A stretch of 64,000 nt of DNA, taken from assembly GCF_900099965.1 (NCBI RefSeq), contig NZ_FNDJ01000002.1, forward strand, positions 310,001 through 374,000, read 5' to 3'. Each line of letters starts with the position of its first letter. Positions within the stretch are counted from its first letter, which is position 1. The notes under the pieces are model-generated. The model had not been told where the DNA came from and ran no database searches. It saw nothing but the letters and a program-made list of their open reading frames with translations. A program made the translations under genes and the position numbers. Positions 42,735 through 49,494 of this stretch are shown piece after piece. This DNA is from Nonomuraea jiangxiensis (lineage in GTDB: Bacteria > Actinomycetota > Actinomycetes > Streptosporangiales > Streptosporangiaceae).

Positions 42735-42815
42735 GCCAATATAAATAAATTTCGCGGGAAATTCTAAAATAGCAGCAGAAATGCGAAATTGGCAATTCTG
42801 TGGTATAATAGCTTG
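42735..42815. other. AT-rich patch in an otherwise GC-rich genome
   Basis: About 80 bp between the hydrolase start and a transposase relic have A+T far above the surroundings (AATATAAATAAATTT, AAATTCTAAAATAGC, TGGTATAATAGC). It probably marks DNA brought in with the mobile element. TATAAT at 42804 lacks a matching -35 at the usual spacing. Confidence 0.6.
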
Positions 42816-42822
42816 TACGTGA

Positions 42823-43047
42823 TTGGTGGCCTGGGCCTGTGAGGTGCTGGCATCATCGTGTTCATCGTCACCAAGCCGAGGCTTTCTGGTTCACCACGAG
42901 CGCTGGGTGGTGGCGCGGGCGCGGGCCTGGCTGATGGCCTATTGGCGGTTAGTCCGTGATTGCGAGCGTCGGCCACTGACCAGTGAGGCGATGATTCGAT
43001 GGGCCGCGATCGCCACCCTGGTGCGCCGCATTGCCCGAGGCCGCTCT
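42823..43047 (+). pseudogene. IS5-type transposase C-terminal relic
   Basis: The readable part GFLVHHERWVVARARAWLMA and YWRLVRDCERRPLTSEAMIR, then WAAIATLVRRIARG, matches the C-terminus of IS5/IS427-family transposases (typically RWVVERTxAWL...RRLxRDYE). A frame change lies just upstream: IIVFIVTKP, expected before it, is in another frame. The N-terminal three quarters are missing. It lies next to the AT-rich patch. Confidence 0.7.
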
Positions 43048-43192
43048 GCCCAGCGGCCTGGACCTCGCCCTCTCGCGCCTCCAGATGGCACTGGAGATCG
43101 ACGAGGCAGGCCGGCGGGTCTTCGCCCTCTATATAGCCCGGTACTCCCAAAGCTACGGCGACCGCGCACGCCTGGGCGACGGCCACCGCTGA
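43031..43192 (+). CDS. Small ORF downstream of the transposase relic, doubtful
   Basis: A TTG-initiated 53-codon frame reads LPSGLDLALSRLQMALEIDE then GRRVFALYIARYSQSYGDRA, which has the balanced composition of a real amphipathic helical protein. No ribosome site is visible and it overlaps the transposase relic by 17 bp, so it may itself be a fragment of a lost gene. Confidence 0.25.
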   Translation: MPEAALPSGLDLALSRLQMALEIDEAGRRVFALYIARYSQSYGDRARLGDGHR

Positions 43193-43236
43193 GCCGGGGC
43201 TTGCATCGTCGGGACGACGAGAGTCCCGGACGTTGA

Positions 43237-43286
43237 CTTTGTCGTAACCTATGACGCATCCTATTGCTACAAAGCTTGCGACAAAG
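43237..43286. promoter_or_regulatory. Inverted repeat before the membrane-protein/GntR operon
   Basis: CTTTGTCG (43237-43244) and CGACAAAG (43279-43286) are perfect inverted copies 34 bp apart. The right arm overlaps the ribosome site AAAGGAGG of the next gene. It is a candidate operator for the GntR protein encoded in the same operon. Confidence 0.45.
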
Positions 43287-43294
43287 GAGGCGCT

Positions 43295-44107
43295 GTGACC
43301 CGCGAACCGCTACCGGACACCGACCCGCCGACGCGCACGACCGATCTGCGCATGGCGGGCGAGTGGCTCGCCCGCCACGACCTGGCCGACGCCCACCCGA
43401 CCCCGCTGCTCGCCAGCCGGCTGGCGGTCCGCAGACGCGCCCGCCTGGCCACTTACGTCATCCTGGCCGCGCTGATCATCGTGAGCGCCCTCGTCGCCAT
43501 TTCCGCTTTCGGCGGCCTCCAGCCGCATCGCCCGCTGCCGCTGCTGGCCCTGGCCGCGTCGGTGGCCGGGCTACTGCTGGCACAGTCCCTGCTCGACCGG
43601 TGGGTGCGACGCGTCGACCAGCGGGCGGGCGCTACGCTGTCGCGCCGGGCCGCCCATCCGATTCAGCCCGGCTGGCGGACCGTGCTCGGCCGGCCGTACG
43701 CCATTTTCGCCGTCGCCACGTTCGCCGGCGCGATGGCGCTGGCCGCAAGCGCCTTGGCCGTTCCCGACCCCACCGTGCGGCAGCTGGCCGTCGTCGTGCT
43801 GATCGGCCTGCTCGGCGCGACGGCCATCACCGCCCTGCAACTGCGCCACTTGCTCAGGTTCCCGGTCGTGGCGGAGGACGAGGAGTCGCTGACCGCCGAC
43901 GTCATCATGCGCGTCGAAGACGCCCGCGAGCTCACCACGCCGAACGTGCAATGGTCGCTGCCGGTGGTGCTGGTCGGCACCGCGCCCGGCTGGTGGAATG
44001 CCGCCGCGGTCGCCTACCTGGTCCTGAGTCTGGTCGCGTGCGTCGCGCTTCATGCCAGGACGCCGACGTGCGCGACGGTGGCCCAGCGGGCCATGGGCGT
44101 GCGATGA
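43295..44107 (+). CDS. Membrane protein, partner of GntR regulator
   Basis: The 270-aa protein has about six hydrophobic segments (YVILAALIIVSALVAISAFG, LLALAASVAGLLLAQSLL, AIFAVATFAGAMALAASALA, VVVLIGLLGATAITAL, and one near the C-terminus). AAAGGAGG lies 6 nt before the GTG start. It overlaps the GntR gene by 4 bp (ATGA). YtrA-type GntR genes usually accompany ABC transporter genes, so a membrane partner is expected, but no ATPase gene follows here. Function is unknown. Confidence 0.8.
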   Translation: MTREPLPDTDPPTRTTDLRMAGEWLARHDLADAHPTPLLASRLAVRRRARLATYVILAALIIVSALVAISAFGGLQPHRPLPLLALAASVAGLLLAQSLLDRWVRRVDQRAGATLSRRAAHPIQPGWRTVLGRPYAIFAVATFAGAMALAASALAVPDPTVRQLAVVVLIGLLGATAITALQLRHLLRFPVVAEDEESLTADVIMRVEDARELTTPNVQWSLPVVLVGTAPGWWNAAAVAYLVLSLVACVALHARTPTCATVAQRAMGVR

Positions 44108-44481
44108 TCATCATCGATTCGGCCTCGCCGGTACCGCCGTTCGAGCAGCTGCGGGCCCAGCTCGCCCGGCAGATCCAGGACCGCACGCTGGCCGTGGGCG
44201 CCCGGCTGCCGACCATCCGCCACCTGGCGGCCGACCTCGGCCTGGCCGTCAACACGGTCGGCCGGGCCTACCGGGAGCTGGAGGAGGCCGGGCTGATCGA
44301 GACGCGCGGGCGGGCGGGCTCGTTCGTGTCGGCCGCCGGCGAGGAAGGCCGGGAGCGGGCCCGCCGGGCCGCCGCCGACTACGCCGCCGTGATCGCCAGC
44401 GTCGGCCTCGACCCGGCCGAAGCGCTCCGCATCGTGCAGGCGGCTCTGGCGGCCGGTTCGGCGGCACCGGCCTCGTCATGA
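44104..44481 (+). CDS. GntR family transcriptional regulator, YtrA subfamily
   Basis: The 125-aa protein begins IIIDSASPVPPFEQLRAQLA, the YtrA/GntR arm, has the winged helix GARLPTIRHLAADLGLAVNT and VGRAYRELEEAGLIETRGRA, and lacks the large effector domain, ending in a short helical dimerisation part. Its ATG overlaps the stop of the membrane-protein gene. It probably represses this two-gene operon through the CTTTGTCG/CGACAAAG repeat. Confidence 0.92.
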   Translation: MIIIDSASPVPPFEQLRAQLARQIQDRTLAVGARLPTIRHLAADLGLAVNTVGRAYRELEEAGLIETRGRAGSFVSAAGEEGRERARRAAADYAAVIASVGLDPAEALRIVQAALAAGSAAPASS

Positions 44482-44632
44482 CCGCGACCCGGCCGCGGGG
44501 ATCACGGGGGTCCGGGGTCGGAACGGCGGATGGCGGCCGTCAGCTTAAGGCTGGCACCGTCGGCTACCTGGGTGTGCTGGTGCGTCGTCCCCTGCTGCCC
44601 GGTGATCTACTAAGGCCTCTCAAACACGTTCT

Positions 44633-45178
44633 TCAGGCGGTGAAGTCGGCGAAGTCGAAGCCTGGGGAGACGATGCAGCTCACCAGGACGGGCTCGGGGC
44701 CGGCCGGGCGGGCCGACTGCCACACGCCGCCGGGCACCAGCGCCTGGGGCACCTCGCCGTCCTCCACCCGCGCGCCCAGCGTGATCGTGGTCTCGCCGAT
44801 CGTCAGGGCCAGCGGGCCGCCGCGGTGCCACAGCCAGACCTCGTCCGAGGCGACCACGTGCGGCACCGACTCCTCGCCGGGGTTCAGGAGGAAGTAGATG
44901 CCGGTGGCGCTGGCCCGTGGGCCGTCGTACCCGTCGGGGCGGAAGGTCACCGCCGTTCGCCAGGTCTCCCGGAACCAGCCGCCCTCCGGGTGGGGGAGCA
45001 GGTCCAGGGCGGCGGCGACGGGCGGGCGCTCCACGAACGCGACCGGGGCGCCCGTGACGTCCCTGCGCAGGAAGCGGTTGCCGTCCAGGACGAGTTGGCC
45101 GTCGAGCGGGCTGGCGAGGGCCGCGGCCTCGTCCGGCACCTGGACGGCCGGGCCGTCGGGATAGATCCGTAGCTCCAC
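44633..45178 (-). CDS. Cupin domain protein, DUF985 family
   Basis: The 181-aa product is a DUF985-type cupin: LLPHPEGGWFRETWRT, ATGIYFLLNPGEESVPHVVA, EVWLWHRGGPLALTI and the terminal VSPGFDFADFTA. The His and Glu residues could hold a metal. Such proteins are linked to sugar or nucleotide-sugar metabolism, but the reaction is not established. The GTG at 45178 gives the normal family length with an extra ~40-residue N-terminal part. Confidence 0.88.
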   Translation of the reverse strand: MELRIYPDGPAVQVPDEAAALASPLDGQLVLDGNRFLRRDVTGAPVAFVERPPVAAALDLLPHPEGGWFRETWRTAVTFRPDGYDGPRASATGIYFLLNPGEESVPHVVASDEVWLWHRGGPLALTIGETTITLGARVEDGEVPQALVPGGVWQSARPAGPEPVLVSCIVSPGFDFADFTA

Positions 45179-45400
45179 TCTGGGAGTTTAGGCGGATCAA
45201 CCGGGCGGAGCTGCCCCGGGGGTCGCCCGGCCGCGGCCGGCCACGTTCCCGGCGGTCGAGGCCTGTTGAAGGGCTCGCGAGCCCTCGGTGGTTCCTTCGT
45301 GTCGGCCGGGGAGCTGACGACGGCTGACCACGCTGTGGGGCCCTTCGGCCTGGCGGCAGGGCCTTGCGGGATCTCGCGGCGAAATGTCGGTCAGGGTGGC

Positions 45401-45406
45401 TAGTCT
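45401..45406 (+). promoter_or_regulatory. Leaderless -10 box before the SWIM-protein operon
   Basis: TAGTCT lies 7 nt before the GTG at 45414. It decides the start in favour of that GTG over the ATG at 45384. Confidence 0.5.
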
Positions 45407-45413
45407 GCGGCAG

Positions 45414-46982
45414 GTGATCGAACGGTGGAGCCGTGATCAGGTGCTCGCTCTCGCCCCCGACGCCGCCTCGCAGAAGGCGGCGCACGGCGTCGCGGCGCCC
45501 GGGAAGTGGTCGTCGCGCGGCACGACGGGCACGGTCGTCTACGGCGAGTGCAAGGGCAGCGGGTCCAAGCCTTACCTGGCGTGCGTCGACCTGGCCGAGC
45601 CCGCCTACCGGTGCAGCTGCCCGAGCCGGAAGTTCCCGTGCAAGCACGCGCTCGGGCTGCTGCTCATGTGGTCGGCAGATGGGCTGCCGGTCGCCGAGGG
45701 CGCGCCGCAGTGGGTGACGGAGTGGCTGGACGGGCGCGCCGAGCGGGCCGCCAGGTCGGCGGCCAAGATCGAGGCGGCACGAGCCAAGGCAGCCGAGGCC
45801 ACCAGGGACACGCAGGACCCCGAGAACACCGGAAACGCCGAGAACGCCGGAAACGCTGAGGACGCCGACGGCTTCGGGGACCCCGGGGGTTCGGGCGGAT
45901 CGGGGGGCTCTGGGAGTTCCGGCGGGTCGGGGGGCTCCGGGGGTTCCGGCGTGTCCGAGGGCTCCGGGAGCTCCAGCGGGCCGGGGGGCTCCGGGAGTTC
46001 CAGGGGGTCGGGGGACTCCGGGAGCGTCGTGGTGGGTGCCGATAGTGGGACGGGAGCTGGAGGGGCGGACGGCGGCGGGCGGCGTGCGCGGGGGGTTGGT
46101 GCCGGTGGGGAGTCCGTGCGGCATGCCCGGGTCGCCGCCGGGCTGGCCGAGTTGGAGCGATGGCTGGCCGACCAGGTGCGGCAGGGGCTGGCGGGGGCGG
46201 CCGAGCACGACTGGGACGGGCTGGCCAAGCGGCTCATCGACGCCCAGGCCCCCGGGGCCGCGGGCGTCGTCTCCCGCCTGTCCCGGGTCCGCTCTGAGGA
46301 CGACTGGCCGGGGCGGCTGCTGGCGGAATACGCGCTGGCCAACCTCCTCGCCGTGGCCTACCGGCGGCGCTCAGAGCTGCCCCCCGCGCTGGTCCAGACT
46401 GTGCTCTCCCGGGCCGGGTTCCCGGTCACCAGGGAAGAGGTGCTGGCCGGGGCGTCCGTACGCGATCAGTGGGACGTGCTGGGCAGGCGCGACGAGGAGC
46501 AGGACCGGCTGACGGCCCGGCGCGTCTGGTTGCGCGGCCGGCACACCCGTCGGGCCGCGCTGGTGCTGTCCTTCGCGCCTCCCGGGCAGCCGCTGGACGC
46601 CTCCCTGGTCACGGGCACCACGATCGACGCCGACCTGGCCTACTATCCCGGCGCCGCCCCGCTGCGCGCCCTGGTCGCCGCCCGCCACGACCTCGTGCCC
46701 GCCGCCGTACCGCCCGGCGTGTCGCCGGAGGAGGGGCTGAGGGAGGTGGCCGCGGCGCTGGCCGGGGACCCGTGGACCGAGTCCTGGCCGCTCGTGCTCG
46801 CCGGGGTGGTGCCCGAGCGGGGCGCGCTCGGCGGGCTCCCGCTGCACCCGAGGGCGCGTGATCCATGGCGGCTCATCGCCGTGTCCGGCGGACGGCCGGT
46901 GACCGTGGCCGCCGAATGGACCCCGCGGGGGTTGCGGCCTCTGACCACCTGGGACGACAACGGGGCAGCGGTGATCCTGTGA
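45414..46982 (+). CDS. SWIM zinc finger protein, first gene of the MoxR/VWA operon
   Basis: The 522-aa protein has a SWIM zinc finger CSCPSRKFPCKHALGLLL (residues ~67-84, CxC-x6-CxH), preceded by GTVVYGECKGSGSKPYLACV. SWIM fingers bind DNA or proteins. A Gly/Ser-rich disordered linker (~150-225) separates it from a helical C-terminal region with SRLSRVRSEDDWPGRLLAEY and LTARRVWLRGRHTRRAALVL. I chose GTG 45414, 7 nt after TAGTCT, because homology (IERWSRDQVLALAPDAAS) starts there. The four following genes are on the same strand and are its likely partners. Confidence 0.88.
   Translation: MIERWSRDQVLALAPDAASQKAAHGVAAPGKWSSRGTTGTVVYGECKGSGSKPYLACVDLAEPAYRCSCPSRKFPCKHALGLLLMWSADGLPVAEGAPQWVTEWLDGRAERAARSAAKIEAARAKAAEATRDTQDPENTGNAENAGNAEDADGFGDPGGSGGSGGSGSSGGSGGSGGSGVSEGSGSSSGPGGSGSSRGSGDSGSVVVGADSGTGAGGADGGGRRARGVGAGGESVRHARVAAGLAELERWLADQVRQGLAGAAEHDWDGLAKRLIDAQAPGAAGVVSRLSRVRSEDDWPGRLLAEYALANLLAVAYRRRSELPPALVQTVLSRAGFPVTREEVLAGASVRDQWDVLGRRDEEQDRLTARRVWLRGRHTRRAALVLSFAPPGQPLDASLVTGTTIDADLAYYPGAAPLRALVAARHDLVPAAVPPGVSPEEGLREVAAALAGDPWTESWPLVLAGVVPERGALGGLPLHPRARDPWRLIAVSGGRPVTVAAEWTPRGLRPLTTWDDNGAAVIL
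45888..46025 (+). repeat. Gly/Ser-coding repeat inside the SWIM gene
   Basis: Reiterated GGGGGCTCYGGGAGTTCC-like units encode SGGSGGSGSSGGSGGSGG-type sequence. It is an in-frame, probably disordered linker and is prone to length change. Confidence 0.75.
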
Positions 46983-47052
46983 GCGGCGGGGACGACGACG
47001 GGGCAGCCGTGATCCTGCGACCACTGGGACGCGACGGGGCAGCGGTGATCCT
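46961..47052 (+). repeat. Threefold duplication of the SWIM gene 3' end
   Basis: CGGGGCAGCGGTGATCCT, which codes for the last residues GAAVIL, occurs at 46961-46978, 46999-47016 (one mismatch) and 47035-47052. The second and third copies lie after the stop codon, in the 107-bp gap before the DUF5691 gene. Confidence 0.8.
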
Positions 47053-47089
47053 ATGAGCGGCAGGGACGACGACGGGAGGGCGGTGAACT

Positions 47090-48433
47090 GTGACCGGCTG
47101 GGATGAGTTGGTGTCGGTGGCGCTTGTGGGCACCGATCGGCGGCCGTACGACGGAAATTTGCTTGAGACCGCGGCCGTCGAAGCTGTGCGGCGGCGCGCC
47201 GGGCGCCGGGCGGAGGAGGTGCGGCCGCCGGAGCCCGCGCCCGGAGAGGAGCAGGCGGCCGTGAGCAGGCGGGCCGCCGAGCGGTTGGTGCGGATCCTGG
47301 GCGGCGAGCATGAGCGGTTGCTGCCCGAGTGGCTGGCCGCCGCCGCCGCGACCGGCCGCCGGGTGCCCCCCTACGCGCTGCCCGAGTTGCTCCACCGGGG
47401 ACGGCGCGACCGGTTCATCAGGGGGCACCTCGGCGTGCTGGCCGGGCAGCGCGGCAGGTGGCTGGCCGGGCTCAACCCCGACTGGGGCTTCCTGCTGGAG
47501 GAGCCGACCGGAGAGACCTGGGAGCTGGGCGGTCCCGCCGACCGGCGGGCGCATCTGCGCGCGCTCCGGTCCGCCGACCCCGGTGCGGCCCGGCGGCTGC
47601 TGGAGAGCACCTGGGAGCAGGAGGGGCCGGATGACCGGGCCGAGTTCGTCGAGGTGCTGACCGACGGGCTGAGCATGGAGGACGAGCCGTTCCTCGAAGC
47701 CGCGCTGGACGACCGGCGCAGAGAGGTGCGCCAGGCCGCCGCGAACCTGCTCACCCGGCTGCCCGGCTCGCGCATGGCCAGGCGAATGGCCGACAGGGTG
47801 CGCGCCTGCGTGGCGATCACCGGAAACGTCATCGCCGTCGAAGCCCCCGCGGAGTGCGACAAGGCCATGGAACGCGACGGCATCCGCCCCAAACCGCCCC
47901 GCGGCACCGGCGAGCGGGCCTGGTGGTTGCAGCAGATCATCGCCCGCGCCCCGCTGGCGGTCTGGGGCCACCCGCCCGCCACGCTGCTCCAGATGCGGAT
48001 CCCCGACTGGGACGCCGAGGTGAAGTCGGCCTGGGTACGCGGCGCCGTGCTGCAACGGGACCCGGAGTGGGCGCGGGCGATGTTCGGGTGGGACCCGATC
48101 GCCGACCTGCTCGACGCGCTCCCGCCCGGTGAGCAGCAGGAGCTCGCCGCCGAGTTCGTTCGCCGGCACGACCTGGACAGCCAGCTGATCATGGTGTTGG
48201 GCGGCGTGTCGTCCCACTGGCGCGAAGGGCTGGCCACGGCCGTGCTGCACAAGATCGTCAAAGTGGCCACCACGCAACCGTGGAACCTCGGCGAGCTGGT
48301 CAAGCTGGCCGGAGAGCACATCGACCCGGCGCTGTTCCCGCTGGCCGAGAGCTACTCGCCGGTGGAGTCCGTCCAGCAGGTCGCGGCTCTGCTGCGTTTC
48401 CGTGCTGACATGTACAAGGAGCTTGCCCTATGA
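47090..48433 (+). CDS. DUF5691 family protein
   Basis: The 447-aa protein is helical, with HEAT-like repeats in the middle (LDDRRREVRQAAANLLTRLP). It begins WDELVSVALVGTDRRPYDGN, the mark of this family, and has no membrane segment or recognisable catalytic motif. It lies between SWIM and MoxR genes, with a 4-bp overlap into MoxR. A role as scaffold or substrate adaptor for the AAA+ ATPase is reasonable but inferred from context only. The GTG has GGGAGG upstream. Confidence 0.85.
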   Translation: MTGWDELVSVALVGTDRRPYDGNLLETAAVEAVRRRAGRRAEEVRPPEPAPGEEQAAVSRRAAERLVRILGGEHERLLPEWLAAAAATGRRVPPYALPELLHRGRRDRFIRGHLGVLAGQRGRWLAGLNPDWGFLLEEPTGETWELGGPADRRAHLRALRSADPGAARRLLESTWEQEGPDDRAEFVEVLTDGLSMEDEPFLEAALDDRRREVRQAAANLLTRLPGSRMARRMADRVRACVAITGNVIAVEAPAECDKAMERDGIRPKPPRGTGERAWWLQQIIARAPLAVWGHPPATLLQMRIPDWDAEVKSAWVRGAVLQRDPEWARAMFGWDPIADLLDALPPGEQQELAAEFVRRHDLDSQLIMVLGGVSSHWREGLATAVLHKIVKVATTQPWNLGELVKLAGEHIDPALFPLAESYSPVESVQQVAALLRFRADMYKELAL

Positions 48434-49494
48434 CCGTTCTGCGCCCGCACGCGGAAGACCAATATGCCGAGGAGCTGGCCTTCCTGGCCAAGGACGACGA
48501 CCGGACGCGGCCGCCCGGCTGGAAACTGTCGCCGTGGGCCGTGACCACCTACATCCTGGGCGACGGCGACCGCGTCACCCCGAAATACGTCGGGGCCCGC
48601 CGCATCGTCGAGGTGGCCGTCGCCACGCTGGCGACCGACCGCGCGCTGCTGCTGCTCGGCGTGCCCGGCACCGCCAAGACCTGGCTGTCGGAGCACCTCG
48701 CCGCCGCCATCAGCGGCGACTCGACGCTGCTCGTGCAGGGCACCGCGGGCACCGCCGAGGAGGCCGTCCGCTACGGCTGGAACTACGCCAGGCTGCTGGC
48801 CGAGGGCCCCTCGATCGACGCGCTGACACCGTCGCCGGTGATGCGCGCGATGGCCGAGGGCCGGATCGCCCGGGTCGAGGAGCTCACCCGCATGCCGTCC
48901 GACGTACAGGACGCCCTGATCACCGTGCTGTCGGAGAAGACCCTGCCGATCCCCGAGCTCAACCGCGAGGTGCAGGCCGAGCGGGGGTTCAACGTGATCG
49001 CCACCGCGAACGACCGCGACCGTGGGGTCAACGAGCTGTCCAGCGCGTTGCGGCGCCGCTTCAACACGGTGGTGCTGCCGGTTCCGGCGACCGCTGAGGA
49101 GGAGGTGGACATCGTCTCGCGCCGGGTGACCCAGCTCGGCCGGGCCCTGGAGCTGCCCGAGACCACGACGGGGCTGTCGGAGATCCGGCGTGTGGTGACG
49201 GTGTTCCGCGAGCTGCGCATGGGCGTCACCGAGGACGGCTGTACCAAGGTCAAGTCGCCCAGCGGCACCTTGTCCACGGCCGAGGCGATCTCCGTGCTCA
49301 CCAACGGCATCGCGCTCGCCGCCCACTTCGGCGACGGGGTGCTGCGCCCGGCGGACGTGGCGGCCGGGATCGTGGGGGCCGTTGTGCAGGAGCCGGTATC
49401 GGATCGGGTGGTGTGGCGCGAATACCTGGAGACGGTGGTGCGCGAGCGCCCGGACTGGCGCGACTTCTACCGCGCCTGCCGCGAGGTGTCATGA
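48430..49494 (+). CDS. MoxR-type AAA+ ATPase
   Basis: The 354-aa ATPase has Walker A LLGVPGTAKTWLSEHL (GxxGxxKT, ~residues 77-84), the MoxR-type region IARVEELTRMPSDVQDALIT, sensor region GFNVIATANDRDRGVNELSS and ALRRRFNTVVLPVP with the Arg finger. MoxR proteins act as chaperone-like motors and commonly work with VWA proteins, encoded here two genes downstream. The ATG overlaps the previous stop by 4 bp, and its own stop overlaps the next ATG. Confidence 0.92.
   Translation: MTVLRPHAEDQYAEELAFLAKDDDRTRPPGWKLSPWAVTTYILGDGDRVTPKYVGARRIVEVAVATLATDRALLLLGVPGTAKTWLSEHLAAAISGDSTLLVQGTAGTAEEAVRYGWNYARLLAEGPSIDALTPSPVMRAMAEGRIARVEELTRMPSDVQDALITVLSEKTLPIPELNREVQAERGFNVIATANDRDRGVNELSSALRRRFNTVVLPVPATAEEEVDIVSRRVTQLGRALELPETTTGLSEIRRVVTVFRELRMGVTEDGCTKVKSPSGTLSTAEAISVLTNGIALAAHFGDGVLRPADVAAGIVGAVVQEPVSDRVVWREYLETVVRERPDWRDFYRACREVS

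Noticed and set aside
42804..42809. TATAAT as a strong promoter in the AT-rich patch
   Set aside because: No -35 box at 16-18 bp and only a transposase relic downstream.
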